Assembly (NCBI RefSeq): GCF_018446385.1
Contig: NC_055989.1
Location: 130,351,004-130,415,003, forward strand
Direction: 5' to 3'
Length of the DNA stretch: 64,000 nucleotides
Origin: Zingiber officinale
Taxonomy: Eukaryota; Streptophyta; Magnoliopsida; Zingiberales; Zingiberaceae
Positions 36,291 through 49,506 of the stretch are shown one piece after another (positions within the stretch are counted from its first letter, which is position 1; every line of letters starts with the position of its first letter). The translations under genes were made by a program, and so were the position numbers. The notes under the pieces are model-generated. The model saw only the letters and a list, made by a program, of their open reading frames with translations. It did no database searches and was not told the DNA's origin.

Positions 36291-38916
36291 TTTTACTTGA
36301 CTCATGTTTGGACTTAAGGCCCAACTGAATAAATTACCTAAATTAAGATTCTAGCTACTCTCTCTCTTCAACTTAAAAATTAACAAGGTTTTGTATTCAA
36401 AATTAAGCTAAGTCTCTTTCACTTAAGCTACATTCTTCAAAGTTCAATGTTTACAAAAGGCTTAGCTAAATGATTCTTATAGCAACTTTCAGCTTTTTTT
36501 CAAACTTAGCCAACTTTTTCAAATTTTTTTTAAGCTAAGTTACCTTTCAGATAGTTTTGCAAAACTTTAACTCAGTGTCTTCAAAATTTTAGGTGAAGAT
36601 TTATTTTTTAACTTAGCACTAATCTTGTTTTTTGAGAAAAATTGAAAACTGGCTTATTTTTTTTGATAAATGGCAAAGGGGGAGAGTAGGAAATTCAAAA
36701 GTAATTCAAAAGTAAAAATTTAAATTGGGTCCCCAAGGATCAGGTCCACTACCTCGATAGACCATATCGAGGCTATGATCCAAGGGGAGCAAGAAGGAAA
36801 ACAATTTTAATAAATTAAATTCAAAAATCCATAAATCTAAAATTCACAATTAAATTAAAATTCAAAAATTAAAATTCGAAATTAAATTAAAATTCAAAAT
36901 TCAAATTACAAATTCAAAATTCGAAATTAAATTAAAATTCAAATTCAAATTCAAAATTAAATTCAAAATTTGAAATTTAAAATTCAATAGAAGGAGGATC
37001 CAGAATAGCTGGCACCCCCAACTAAATTACCCGACTGGGTAACCCAACTTAATCTACCCGAAATGGGTAAACAAGAGTAGACTACCCGGCAGGGTAATTA
37101 AGGTTAGATAAAAAGGGCTAGGTTTAACTCTACTAACAGTACTGGTGAAGTTTTTGGATGATAGTACGTTAGGGAAGCTTGGGCATCGCATGTCTAGGAA
37201 GATATGGCTTCGACCTGGTGCATTTGGCCAAGTGGAACTGACCGAAGCTACCCTTAAATGGATCATAACTAGTTAGACCAAGTTTTAGTATTAAGTTCAA
37301 TGGGTAGGACTATTTGGAAAACCTCGAAGGCATGGTTACTTTAATGAGTTCCTTGTGACTCACCATAGCCCAGAAGTTTATCCAAAGAATGCTTACTTGT
37401 TGAACCCAAAGCTAAACCTGAATCTAACACAAAGTTAAACCAACCCCTTAAACTGAACCACAATTCATCTCACCACAATTATAGGATTACCTGATTGAAA
37501 ATTTAGATCGGGTGAGATGACTAAGAAATTAAAACTAAAATTAACTTAAATCAAGTTAATTCAAACTTAATTTCAAAACTATTTTAAAAAACTTAATTTC
37601 AAAACAATTTTAAAACTTAATTTCAAAACTATTTTAAAAAACTTAATTTCAAAACAATTTTAAAACTTAATTTCAAAACTATTTAAAAACTTAATTTCAA
37701 AACTATTTTAAAAAACTTAATTTCAAAACTATTTTAAAACTTAATTTCAAAACTATTTGAAAAAACTTAATTAAAAATTATTAATTAAAATCTTTTGAAA
37801 ATTAATTTCAAAATTATTTAAAAAACATTTCAAAAATCTTTGAAAAACTTATTTAAAAATGATTTGAAAAATCTTTGAAAAACTTATTTAAAAATTATTT
37901 GAAAAATTTATTTAAATAAAAAATCATTTTAAACTTAATTTCAAAATCCTTTGAAAAATCTTTGAAAAACTTATTTAAAAATTATTTGAAAAATTTATTT
38001 AAATAAAAAATCATTTTAAACTTAATTTCAAAATCCTTTGAAAAACTTATTTAAAAATGATTTGAAAAATCTTTGAAAAACTTATTTAAAATCCTTTGAA
38101 AATTCATTTCAAAAATCTTTTGAAAATTCTTTTCAAAATCTTTTAAAATTAATTCAATTACTGTCAAAATATTAATTTAAAAGGATTTAAAAATATTTAA
38201 TTATCAAATTCTGATTGCTAAAGTTAACTCTAATTAATTTTCAATAAATTCTCAAAAGTTTAGCATTTTCTCATTTGGAACTTAAATTTTCAATATTTTC
38301 AAATAATCTCATCTCAAACTCATTCATAAGCTGCACATGTTTGATAATCTAGAATGGATGAGCTGGAATTAGGATAATATAAAGTTCTTCTTATGCTTGT
38401 ACTCTAAGACCCTAAGAATTTAATTTGGCATTAATTAAGGGGGAATGAACAGAGTCATGCTAGTACTTTAAGGCTAAACAAATTCCTTTAGGGCTCTGAT
38501 ACCCAATCAAGTTAAATAATTTAATTTGACTCATGCTTGGACACCTAAACTCAAAGAAGTTATTAAGGCATTAACTTAAAATTTAAATTATCTATGCAAC
38601 AATTCTTTTCAAACACCTTATGAATTGAGCTAAGTACTTCACCTAAATTTTTTTTAAGTCTGAGTACTTAACTATGCTACCCTTTAGGGGGAGCTTAAAT
38701 TAACTAGACTATTTCTCTTTTCTTAATTCTTTTTGATTTATGTCAAAGGGGGAGAGAAAAGTCAAAGTTAAGAAATCAAGAATGAAAGGGGGAGCATAAA
38801 CTTTAAATTTTATTTATGCATTGATGCTTCTGGTTAACTTTCATTATTTATTCCTTTTAAATGTTATGTTTTACTTAACTTTGAACCAAGATTGCCATAA
38901 TCAAAAAGGGGGAGAT
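36291..38916 (+). mobile_element. 3' non-coding tail of a SIRE-type Copia element
   Basis: Plus-strand, AT-rich sequence with repeated 'caaagggggaga' motifs (about 36668, 38747) and a final polypurine tract 'aaaaagggggaga' directly before the LTR at 38917. Long tails of this type between pol and the 3' LTR are typical of SIRE/Maximus elements. No envelope-like frame is recognisable. Fossil. Confidence 0.65.
37550..38160 (+). repeat. AT-rich tandem repeats
   Basis: Many copies of a roughly 25-30-base unit, of the form 'aacttaatttcaaaactatttt', followed by related 'aaaaacttatttaaaaat' units. The array lies within the SIRE-type tail and probably grew by replication slippage. Confidence 0.85.
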
Positions 38917-40080
38917 TGTTGGTGCAGTGAGCACCAGATGATCGAACCTGAGTTTTGATTATGGCAAAGGGCTCAAAGTTAAGTGGTGGTGTTATCTAAC
39001 AAAGTTCATGGAGCTTGCAGGAAAGTCCTAAGTGATACTTAGGCAAAAGTCCTAACTACGGTTAGGCAGGTGAAAACCCTAGGGGGTGGTAACCCTAGGT
39101 CATAGGGGGTGGTAACCCTATGCGGAAAGTCTTGGCAGGTCGATGGCTTCAGGCAAAGTCCTAGGGGGTGGTAACTCTGAAAAGTCACAGTGTCGTGAAA
39201 GTGCTGACTGGGAAGCGGATGTCCGGTCAGGAAGCGTCAGTCTTGAGCAAAAGTCCGTCGATCCGGAGGATCGCAGCGAATATCTCACAGAGTGGGTAGG
39301 TGAGGGCCGCGTTCCCGTAGAGAACAACAATAGTCGGGTCGACCCTAGGGTTCCGGTTAGAAACACGAAGTCGACTCGATCGGGAGGCCATTAAATACTT
39401 CATTTATAATATTTATTATATTATGTGCTAAACTTTGTGCTGCGGTAGTGTTTGGGACTAGCGTATCTTGCGGTGCAAGAACAACAAAACCTCGGATGAG
39501 CGATGTCGGCGCCTCCATGGAGCTTAGGCGCCTCGGATCTGAGCTGGAAGGCTGGAGGCTGGCGCCTTGATGAGCGGTGGCGCAGAGCGGATGAGCAGTG
39601 AAACGATGGGCGCCAGAGTGCATGATAAGATTCGACCGGTTCGCTCCTCATCTCCCGGTGACTTGGTGTTCAAGGCGCCTTGGTGAGCAGTGAAAGCGCC
39701 TTGAACACCCTTTATAAGGGGTTTCGACCAGCAGCTCTCTTCAACAACTTCTAAGCGATCTTTCTGCTACAAGCTGCTCACGAGACGATCCCGAAGTGCT
39801 GCTACGAGACACCGACGACCCGGAGCTCCGAAATCTTCAGATTACGATATTGTCGTCGGTATAATTGTATTTTTTTATTGTACTTAACTGTTATACTTGT
39901 ACTCTTGTCGAGCTATTAGCGTCACAGGCTCCGAACGAAGTAAATTCTCTTGTCTTTCTGTGTGTTTGTTTACTTTCCGCTGCGTTACTTCTCCGATAGA
40001 TTTTACGATTCCGATAATTGAAGGATTTTAGCCACGAGCGCTATTCACCCCCCCCCCCTCTAGCGCGTCTCGATCCAACA
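38917..40080 (+). mobile_element. Well-preserved LTR, Copia SIRE-type
   Basis: The LTR runs from TGTTGGTGCAGTG to CGATCCAACA (1164 bases). A polypurine tract is directly to its left, as for a 3' LTR, and a gag-like region lies to its right, as for a 5' LTR. Inside are three copies of 'gggggtggtaac' (about 39070-39175), GC-rich 'ggcgcc' inverted motifs (about 39510-39710), a TATA-like 'ctttataag' near 39710 and a C-run before the end. Confidence 0.8.
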
Positions 40081-40625
40081 GAATCATCGCCGGAAGGGTC
40101 AACAAGCTAGAGGGTGAAGAAGGTGAAGCAATTCTACAAGTCGAAGACTTCATCAAAAGGCTCAATTTCAAATGGAATTCCAAGATGGACTTGGATTCGA
40201 TACGAGGGTGCCTCCACCATTTACAATGACAAGCTTCGATTCTTGGAGATCAAGAATCGAAAACTTCTTGATGATGGAGATAGAGCAATGGTTTGCTCTA
40301 ATGGAAGGATTCGAAGCTCCAACAAATTCCAAGGGCAAAATTCTCAAGAGGAGCAAGTGGACCCAAGAACAAATCCAAAGATGTGAGGCCAATGACAAAG
40401 TGACCAAGCTTTTGGTCAATTTATTGCCGAGTAACATTTTGGAGCAAATTGGAGATTTTGAAGATGCCAAAGAGCTATGGAGCAAATTGGCTAAGATTCA
40501 TGAGATCCCCTCCACTGTACCAAATCACGAAGAATCCAAAGAGGGTGATTTGTTGGATCAAAATCAAGAGGACTCCGAAGTTGAGAGATGCTCAACCTCC
40601 GAAGAAGAAGAAGTCCAAGAAGCCT

Positions 40626-42964
40626 TGTAACGACCCACCTTCTGGGTACTGGCTGTAAGGCCGGTCGCTACAATTATGCTAACTATACTGTGCGGAAAGC
40701 TGGGCTAATTAAAATTTTACTCTACTAATGACGGATACAACTGATAAGAAAGGTCTAAAGACCTTCTTTGCTGGTGTACATATGCTAAGGAGGGGAAATT
40801 GAACATCCCAACTGAGCTAGGGACTAAAAACTAAACTTCCCAACTAACTACAGACCTGCCGATCGATCCGCAGATCGATCGAAGTTATGGACATTCTGCT
40901 CCCAACTGGATCGGTCGGCAGACCGATCCAGGTGTGGATCGGTCGGCTGACCGATCCAGGCACCTGAAATCTCCTGGGACGCTACTGTATCGTGCTGGAT
41001 CGGTCGGCTGACCGATCCAGGAGGATACAGTGGAACACTGTATCTGTCTGGATCGGTCGACGGACCGATCCAGAAGCCTGGTACACTACTGGATCGGTCG
41101 GCAGACCGATCCAGCATCTGATTTCCTGATTACGAAATCAGAGATGCTGATTTCGACACTCTGTCGTGCCAAAACCACCTGCAACGACTCTAAATTGATG
41201 CAAATCACACTAATATGAAACTACTAATATTCTAAACCTGGCATACTACATAGTGCATGGTTTACTATTTCATAACACTTAACAAATCAAAAACTGAATA
41301 GTAATAACTGAAACCACTAAGTACTAATACTGAAGTAAAACTTTTTAGATCCCTAAGATCTTTATTCCAACTCCTGCCCACACACATCCTGATAGCATTG
41401 CCCTCCAGCCTCCGCTACTGGTCCACTTTTCTTTTACCTGTATCTGCAGTATAAGAAAAGTAATATCTGTAAGCTAAAAAGCTTAGTAAGAAACCATCTA
41501 CCTCACAAAAACATGCATACGATGCCGATATGTTTTTAAAACATGCTATTTAAAAACTGTACTGAACATGGCATGACATTCAATCATGTATATTCAAACT
41601 GATCATGGCATAGTACTACTAGCTGAACATGCATACTGAAACTGAACATGAATACAGAAATTTAACATGAATACTGAACTAAGCTGATCATGTACTGAGT
41701 CAAATTAACTGAGCTGATACTAAAGCTAAACTGATATTCACCTAACTGTTGTGAATTTGAAAAGCTATATATCATAATAAGTGAAAATACTAAACATGCT
41801 GCTGAGGGGCCCTGACAACTGTACTTGCTGTGCGCGCATCCCTATCTAAACCCGGGATTGCAAGTTCCGAATCTAGTAGGGTTTACTAGGTTAGCTAAAC
41901 CTAGGGACGACTATGGGAGTCCAGCCCAGTGGATATCTAATCCAGTACAGTGCCACTGCTGAAAGTAAAATACTGAATGCTATATGCTGATTTTGCTGAA
42001 TCTAGGTTATCTGAACCTAGAACTAGGTTGTCTGAACCTAGAGGCGACTGTGGGAGCCCACTCATTGGACTGTAGTCCTACATAAGTTGAAGTAAACTAA
42101 TTTGCTGTTTTAAATGCTTCTAGTGCATTTAATAAGTTATTTAAACTGTCTATTACTGAGCTAGACATTCAATCGAGCACCTGGGATGCTCTAACTCTTC
42201 TCCCTATTAGAGAGACCACCTCTAGGCACCCGACAACGTCTAACCTCCTATCTAAAGAGGGAAAACATACCCGACCCATCTAAAGGTGCTCAACTAAATC
42301 CCTAATCTGCGAAGAGAGTTAAATACACTCTAGATATCGGTAAAAATCTGCATACATCCTAACTAAAGCATAAAATCTCAAACGGAAGTTATTATACTGC
42401 AGGTGAGGGGTTTCTTACCTTGTGTGCTAGATTTCTTACAAATCTAATCGCTAGAAATTCCGGTGGAGACGACTTCTCGACGATTCGCTCGCGTCCACGT
42501 GTTCTACTCGCGGAGGGGAACGTCCTTGTGCTGAAATCGTCGCCGGAAAGTGACCAAGGAGGAAGAGAAGAGAGGTGTTCGGCGTGAGGGTTTGGAGAAA
42601 GAAAGTGGCGTGAGGGTTTGGAGAAAGAAAGTGGCGTGAGGTTTTGTGAGGAGAGGTCTGCCGAACCAAATTAAACCAAACTCAACTTAAGTTCTTAATT
42701 TATATTAAGTGGATTATTGAACCCAACTCTAATATAAATATAATTGGTTCCTCTTTCTTTCAGCACGGCCCTGCTGGGTTCACCGGTTACTAAGGCTAAC
42801 TAAAGGTTTAGCGGACCAGAGAGGTTCCGGGTTCGATTCCCGCTTAAGCCTTTTTATTCTTCTAATTGTTTTTGCTACTCGAAAAATTCCGGAAAAATAT
42901 CTAAAAATTCCAGAAAAATCATAGAATAATTATAATGCAAGTTTGAGAATTTTCGGGCGTTACA
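40626..42964. mobile_element. Solo LTR (2339 bp) inserted in gag
   Basis: The insert begins TGTAACGACCC and ends GGGCGTTACA, a short terminal inversion typical of many plant Gypsy LTRs, and it is flanked by the 5-base target duplication AGCCT (40621-40625 and 42965-42969). No internal coding region is present, so it is read as a solo LTR left by recombination. Gypsy assignment is inferred from the ends only. Confidence 0.75.
40906..41114. repeat. Five palindromes of about 24-26 bp in the solo LTR
   Basis: Copies of TGGATCGGTCGGCnGACC followed by GATCCA lie at 40906-40931, 40935-40958, 40995-41020, 41048-41073 and 41089-41114; the fourth has a slightly different centre. Each is nearly self-complementary and could form a hairpin. 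A looser sixth copy lies near 40858. Confidence 0.9.
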
Positions 42965-43899
42965 AGCCTCATCTTCAAAGAAGTACAATGAAAAGAGCAA
43001 AGAGGGAGCATACTATTTGTTCCATGTACAAGATGAGAATGAAGAAGCCTCCACCTCTAGGATTGAGGGGGAGTGTAGATTATTGACACCGGAGCAAGAA
43101 GAAGTCTTCACATCTGGGTCAAGAGAAGAAGAGGATGAAGAAGCTTCCACCTCCACAAGTCAAGTCAAATGTAATGGAGGAGTATCAAGTTCGGATCAAG
43201 AGAAAGCCTCTACATCGAAATCAAAAGGAGAGGAAGTCACCCCTACACATGAAGGTATAAATGTGTCAATTAAAAATAAAAATCATATTATATGTTTTGA
43301 GTGTAGGGAACATGGGTATTACAAGAGTAAGTGCCCTAAATTGGCCAAGAAGAAGGACCAAGTGGCACCAACAGGGCAAGGAGAAGCCCAAGGAGACCGC
43401 TCCCTCAACAAAGAAGAGCAAGGAGCACATTGTGTGCTTCTTGTGCAACCAAAAGGGACATTATAGAAGTCAATGTCCCAAGGGGAAGAAAGCGGTCAAG
43501 GCTAAAGAAGGAAGCACAAGTCAAGGGGGAGCCTCCAAGGTAAAGCGAAAGGTGTCATTTATTGAGCCTACCTTTTTAGAAATAATGGTAAAAAGCATGC
43601 TGGTTCTAATTTATATCATTTAATGCTATTTATCATAATCATGGGAAGCATGTGATAACTTCAAGGAAATCGTATCAGTTCTTCATGCTAAAACTATCAC
43701 ACATAGAAGTTAGGAAGGTAGATAAGAATTTAGGCAATAACTCTAAGGATTTTAGTTATAAGCCTAGAAATAGAAATGCTCATGGACTTAATGAAAAATC
43801 AAAAACTAAGGATTTATGGAAAGAAAATCAAGTCTTGAGGTCAAGACTTGATAAAATGGAAAAGTGTTGGTTAATCCTAGGAAAACGTACCGGTTCCAC

Positions 43900-46273
43900 T
43901 GTATAAAATTTTTTTTACAAGTGTCGAACCTTTTCTTAAATAACCTATTGTGTTCTTTAGAAGTTAAATTAGGAATCGCAGACGGAACTTAACATCATTG
44001 ATTCCAAAGTTAACTATACGATCTTAATAGTTTGAATTTGAATCGCAAGCGGAACTTAACACTATTGATTCAAATCTACCTAGGTTATTAATTCCATATA
44101 TATTAATTTCCAAAATTGGCTTCCAGGACTGCATGACGAGGCACATGGCCTTCTTGGATATGGGAGCAACCACCACCGCCTAGGCAAAGCCTTTTAAGGA
44201 AAGCTAATATTTATTTCCTTAAATAACTCTAGGTTAACCAAAAGGAACAATCGAAACACAAGTTCGAAAAAGAAGAAAACACAAACTCGAAAAACTATTT
44301 CGAAAAACTAGATCTAATTGCCTCTTGTATTTAGAATTCTTACAAAGAGAAAAACTAGCATGATGCGGAAAACAATTGCTAATTATACCTTCTCTTTGTA
44401 TGCTAATGACCTCGAGATCTTCTGCCGTATTCCTCGCCTCGCCTTGGACGTCGTGTGGGTGACGATCCTCCAAGATGAACACAACCCAAAAGATAGTTTC
44501 TCCTCCTTGCAATATTCGGCCACCACCACCTCAATAGAAAAGAGAGCAAATGGAGAGAAGAGAAGGGAGAGGGCCGGCCACCAAGAGATCTCCATGCAAG
44601 AATAAGAGTTGTGTCTCATGAAGCCCCCTTACCCCTTCTTTTATATCACTTGCCCAAGGCAAATAAGGAAAGATTTTAATAATTTTCCTTTTCCCTTTTT
44701 ATTTTCCTTTTCTTTCCTCTTGATTGAATCAATCATCAATCAATGGTTGAGATCAATCCTCTTGGTTTAGGATTAACCTTGGTAGGCCCCTTGCTTGGGC
44801 ACCAAGCAAGGTGATATTCCACCATGTTTTAGGAAAGAATATAATTTTTTTATAAAATTCACAAGAGAAAAAACTCTTATAAAATTTTACAAGCTCTCTT
44901 TCCTAAAGTAGGAGTTAAAAAAAGAAAGTTTCTAAAAATTAAAACTATGTTTTAAATTTAAAAACTCTCTTATAAAATTTTCTTTTTTAACATGATAATA
45001 GAAAATTTTATTTTAAAACTTATCTCCCCTTTTTTCTAAATCATGAGGATGGTTAAAAAAAGGAAAGTTTTAAAACTTTTAAAACTCTCTATTAAAACAT
45101 GTGGCCAATTCAAATTAGGAAAGTTTTAAAAAATTAAAACTCTCTTTTAAAACTTATAGTTTTCTACAAAGAGAAGATTTTAAAAATTCAAAACACCCCT
45201 CCTATTTGAATTAATATTAGCCGGCCCCTACAAGCTTGGTCACCAAGCTATAGGGCCGACCCTTATAAGAGGATGTGGTCGGCCATTGCTTGGTCACCAA
45301 GCAATGGTCCGGCCCCCTTCTTGGACACCAAGAAGAGTCTCACATTTGGATGGACTTGAAGCTATAATGAGACTACGACAGGGACCTAGAGAAGAAATTG
45401 GTTTTGGCCTTCCGATGAGCTTGAGTATCTCGTGTTCGCCCCGAACACACAACTCAAGCTCATCAATAACAACTCATTCCACTAAAGAGTTATTACCGCA
45501 CTACCGCATCAATCCCAAATTACATTATGGACTCCTTATTATCATGAGTGTGTTAATCTCCCTGTGTTTAAGATTACGAATGCCCACTAATTAAGTAAAT
45601 TACTGACAACTCACTTAATTAATATCTAGCTCCAAGAGTAGTACCACTCAACTTTATTGTCATGTCGGACTAGGTCCACCTGCAGGATTTAACATGGCAA
45701 TCCTTATGAGCTCCTCTTGGGGACATTCTTAACCTAGATAACTAGGACACAAATTCCTTCTATAATCAACAACACACACTATAAATAATATCATTTCCCA
45801 ACTTATCGGGCATATTGATTTATCGAGCTAAACCTCACCCTTTGATAAATCAAAGAAATAAATATTAAATATATGTGCTTGTTATTATATTAGGATTAAG
45901 AGTACACACTTCCATAATAACTAAGGTTTAGTTCTTTTACTAAGTCAGTACAAAAAGAACTTTCCTAAATGATCCTACTCAATACACTTAAAGTGTATCA
46001 GTGTAATTTATTAGTCAAGATAAACTAATACTTAATTACACTACGACTATACTGATAGTTTGTTCTTTTCTATCTTAGTATGAGCAATTGTTTATAATTT
46101 ATAGAGAACTGACAACATGATCTTCAGTGTGACACCACACTCCATGTTATCTACTATGCAAATTAATTGAACAATTTACATTTAACAAATAAATGAGATA
46201 TTGATTAATGTGATTCTTTTATTTCAACAAATAAATGTTTACAAAAGCTAGGCTTTTAGTATACACTCTAACA
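43900..46273 (-). mobile_element. 3' LTR of a minus-strand Copia element
   Basis: On the minus strand the LTR begins TGTTAGAGTGTATACTAAAA directly after the tract 'tataagtgggaga' and ends in TATACA at 43900, about 2374 bases. The right border is clear; the left border is inferred from the TG..CA rule and from the end of the interrupted SIRE gag region. Confidence 0.7.
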
Positions 46274-49200
46274 ATCTCCCACTTATACTAAAGACTAAGC
46301 CGCCATATCTGTTGCCTTACATCGATTCCCATCCCCTCCACACGCCGATCAAAGCTTTCGTGGAAGGGCCTTTGTGAAAAGATCTGCAGGTTATCTTCCG
46401 ATGCGATCTTAGCGACGACAAATTCTCCTCGCTTGACGATGTCTCGTATCAGGTGGTACTTGCGCTCTATATGTTTACTTGCCTTATGAGCTCGTGGTTC
46501 CTTCGAGTTTGCAACTGCACCGCTATTATCACAATAAATTGTGATGATCTTGGGCAAACCAGGAATCACATCTAAATCCATTAGAAAGTTCCTGAGCCAT
46601 ACAGCTTCTTTGGCTGCCTCAGAGGCTGTCACATACTCAGCTTCCATGGTCGAGTCCGAGACGCATTTCTGCTTAACACTCCTCCATGCAATGGCTCCAC
46701 CTCCTAGAGTAAACACATAGCCTGACGTAGACTTACTATTACCCCTATCTGATTGGAAATCCGAATCCGTGTAACCCACAGGGAGCAAATCGTCTGCTTG
46801 GTAAACTAGCATATAATCTCTAGTCCTTCTCAGGTACTTTAATATATGCTTTACAGCAGTCCAATGTCCTTGTCCAGGGTTACTCTGATATCTGCTAACC
46901 ATGCCCACGGCAAAACAGATATCAGGTCTCGTACACAGCATTGCATACATAAGGCTTCCTACAGCCGATGCATAAGGAACTGCCTTCATGTCCTCAATCT
47001 CCTTTGGCGTCTTCGGAGACATCTCTTTAGATAAGGCTACTCCATGTCTGATAGGTAAGAAACCTTTCTTGGAGTTCTGTATGCTGAAACGAGCAAGGAC
47101 CGTATCTATATATGAAGCTTGGGATAGACACAACATTCTTTTCTTACGATCCCTTATTACTTTGATCCCAAGAATGTGTGCACATTCTCCTAAGTCCTTC
47201 ATATCAAATTGTTTGGACAACCATACCCTTACGTCTGATAATACCTTGACATTGTTGCCAATTAACAAAATATCATCTATGTATAGTACAAGAAATACCA
47301 CCACGTTTCCGTTACACTTCTTGTATACACAAGACTCATCCGGACACTGTATAAATCCATATGACTGGATTACTTCGTGAAACCGGATGTTCCAAGATCT
47401 TGAAGCTTGCTTCAATCCATAAATTGACCGATTAAGCTTGCACACTAGATGCTCTTTGCCTTTTTCAATGAACCCTTCTGGTTGCTTCATATGGATATTT
47501 TCTTCAAGACTTCCATTAAGGAAAGCTGTCTTGACATCCATTTGTCAAATCTCATAATCCATATGAGCAACAATGGACAAGAGTATCCGGATAGACTTAA
47601 GCATAGCTACCGGTGAAAAAGTCTCCTCATAATCGATTCCCTCTTTCTGAGTATACCCTTTCGCAACAAGCCTTGCTTTGAAGGTTTCTACTTTCTTGTC
47701 TGTCCTTCTTTTGCTTTTGTTGATCCACTTGCACCCAACGGCTTTTACACCATCTGGTGGTTCTACAAGTTCCCAGACCTTATTAGAATACATAGACTCT
47801 ATTTCTGAATTCATTGTCTTTTGCCAAGATACTGCATCTTTATCTTGGAGTGCTTCGTCATATGTCCGGGGATTAGGTTCATGTTTACCCGGGATCAAAT
47901 CCGAAGACTCTCCCAAAAATATGAATCTCTCAGGTTGCCTTATAACCCTCCCACTATGACGAGACACTGCCTCTGGTTGTGTATCATGTGTGACACGTGT
48001 TGCAGTTTCTTTTGGTACTTCATCTTGTACTGTTGGTACTAAAGTAGATGTGTCCTCTCTTATTTCTTCTAGAACAATTTTACTCATGGGCTTATGATTC
48101 ATTACATAATCATCTTCTAAAAATCGAGCATTGGTGCTAACAATGATCTTCTGATTTTTAGGATTATAAAACAAACCCCCTTTCGTTCCCATAGGATATC
48201 CCACAAACAGACATACTTCTGTATGTGATTCCAACTTGTCAGTATCTCCCTTCAGCACATGTGCTGAACTACCCAATATCCGGATATGATTCAGATTAGG
48301 CTTACGCCCATTCCACAATTCCATGGGAGTAGAAGGAATTATTTTAGAAGGTACCATATTCAGAATGTACACTGCTGTTTCCAGAGCATATCCCCAAAAC
48401 GAATTTAGTAATTCTGAATAACTCATCATCGATCTAACCATTTCCATAAGAGTCCTATTCCTTCGTTCTGTCATACCATTCTGTTGGGGTGTACCAGGTG
48501 CAGACAATTGGGATTGAACCCCAACTTCTGATAAGTAATTCCTAAACTCTCCAAAGAGGTATTCGCCACCACGATCAGATCGTAGTGTCTTGATACTTTT
48601 ACCAAGACGTTTCTCCACATCAGCCTTATATTCTTTGAACTTGTCAAAACATTCAGACTTGCGACGCATCAGGTAAATGTATCCGTATCTTGAATAATCG
48701 TCTATAAAGGAGACGAAGTATTCATAACCACCTCTTGCCTGGATAGACATAGGACCACACAAATCAGAATGAACCAGTTCTAACGCATCTTTGGCTCTAT
48801 ACCCCTTGGCCTTAAAAGGTCTCTTGGTCATTTTACCTTCCAAGCAGGATTCACATGTTGGAAAGTTTTCTAACTCTAATGAACCCAAGAGTCCATCGGC
48901 TACAAGACTTTGAATCCTACTTAGGTTAATATGTTCAAGCCTTAGATGTCAAAGATATGTTTGGTTCATTTCCGAAGGTTCTTTTCTCTTATTAGAGTTA
49001 GAAGATGTGTTATTAATTTCCATATTTTGCTTTGTGGGAGAAATTGGATTTAAAGTGTATAAATTGCCAACCAATGCACCAAAACAAATAATCACCTTAT
49101 TTCTCTTTATAACGACATTGTTATTAAAAGAGACTGAATATTCATCCAAATACAGTTTAGAAACTGAAATTAAATTCTTTCTAAAACTGGGTACATAAAG

Positions 49201-49506
49201 ACAATTTCTTAAAATCAAATTTCTATTCCTATCAAAAGATAAGTAGACGTCTCCCACTGCAACAACCGCCACCTTAGTAGCATTGCCCATGTAGACGGTT
49301 ATCTCTCCATCAAATAGTCGCTGGGTTTCCTGGAACCCCTGCAAAGAATTGCAGACATGATCAGTGGCTCCCGTATCTACACACCAGGTGCTGGTAGATA
49401 ACACCGCTAAACATGTTTCAACTACTAGAGTATGAGATATACCTTTATTGTTCTGGTTCCTACAAGGACAGTCTGCTTTCCAATGTCCAGACTGCTTGCA
49501 AGTGGC
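46274..49506 (-). mobile_element. Copia element interior: RNase H, RT, integrase, protease, gag end
   Basis: Read on the minus strand from right to left: a gag zinc knuckle (CKQSGHWKADCP, about 49450-49506), an aspartic protease start (WCVDTGATDHVC, about 49370), the integrase ([14 protein letters not shown], then [22 protein letters not shown] and [15 protein letters not shown]), the reverse transcriptase (MDVKTAFLNGSLEE, YIDDILLIGN) and RNase H (STSGYVF, TMEAEYV, KHIERKYHLIRD). The order protease-integrase-RT-RNase H defines Ty1/Copia. The frame is interrupted a few times but long stretches are open, so it is a moderately young fossil. The gag start and the 5' LTR are missing at the junction near 49506. 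Confidence 0.92.

Larger units (their letters stand above)
40081..43899 (+). mobile_element. SIRE-type Copia gag region, split by a solo LTR
   Basis: After the LTR, plus-strand sequence from about 40114 reads as a Copia gag (WRSRIENFLMMEIEQWFALM, then LLPSNILEQIGDFEDAKELW). The region resumes after the inserted solo LTR at 42965 and includes two CCHC zinc knuckles (CFECREHGYYKSKC and CFLCNQKGHYRSQC, about 43294-43480). It ends where another Copia LTR begins at 43900, and no pol follows. The gag is broken in several places; it is a fossil. Confidence 0.8.

Noticed and set aside
39118-39394. Overlapping open frames on both strands in the LTR
   Set aside because: GC-rich non-coding LTR sequence; frames are by chance and match no family.
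40848-41117. 89-codon minus-strand frame with repeated DRSADRS-like units
   Set aside because: It is produced by the palindrome array in the solo LTR and is not a protein gene.
42825-42850. tRNA-like 'gggttcgattcccgc' in the solo LTR
   Set aside because: Only a B-box-like motif; no cloverleaf can be drawn around it by eye.
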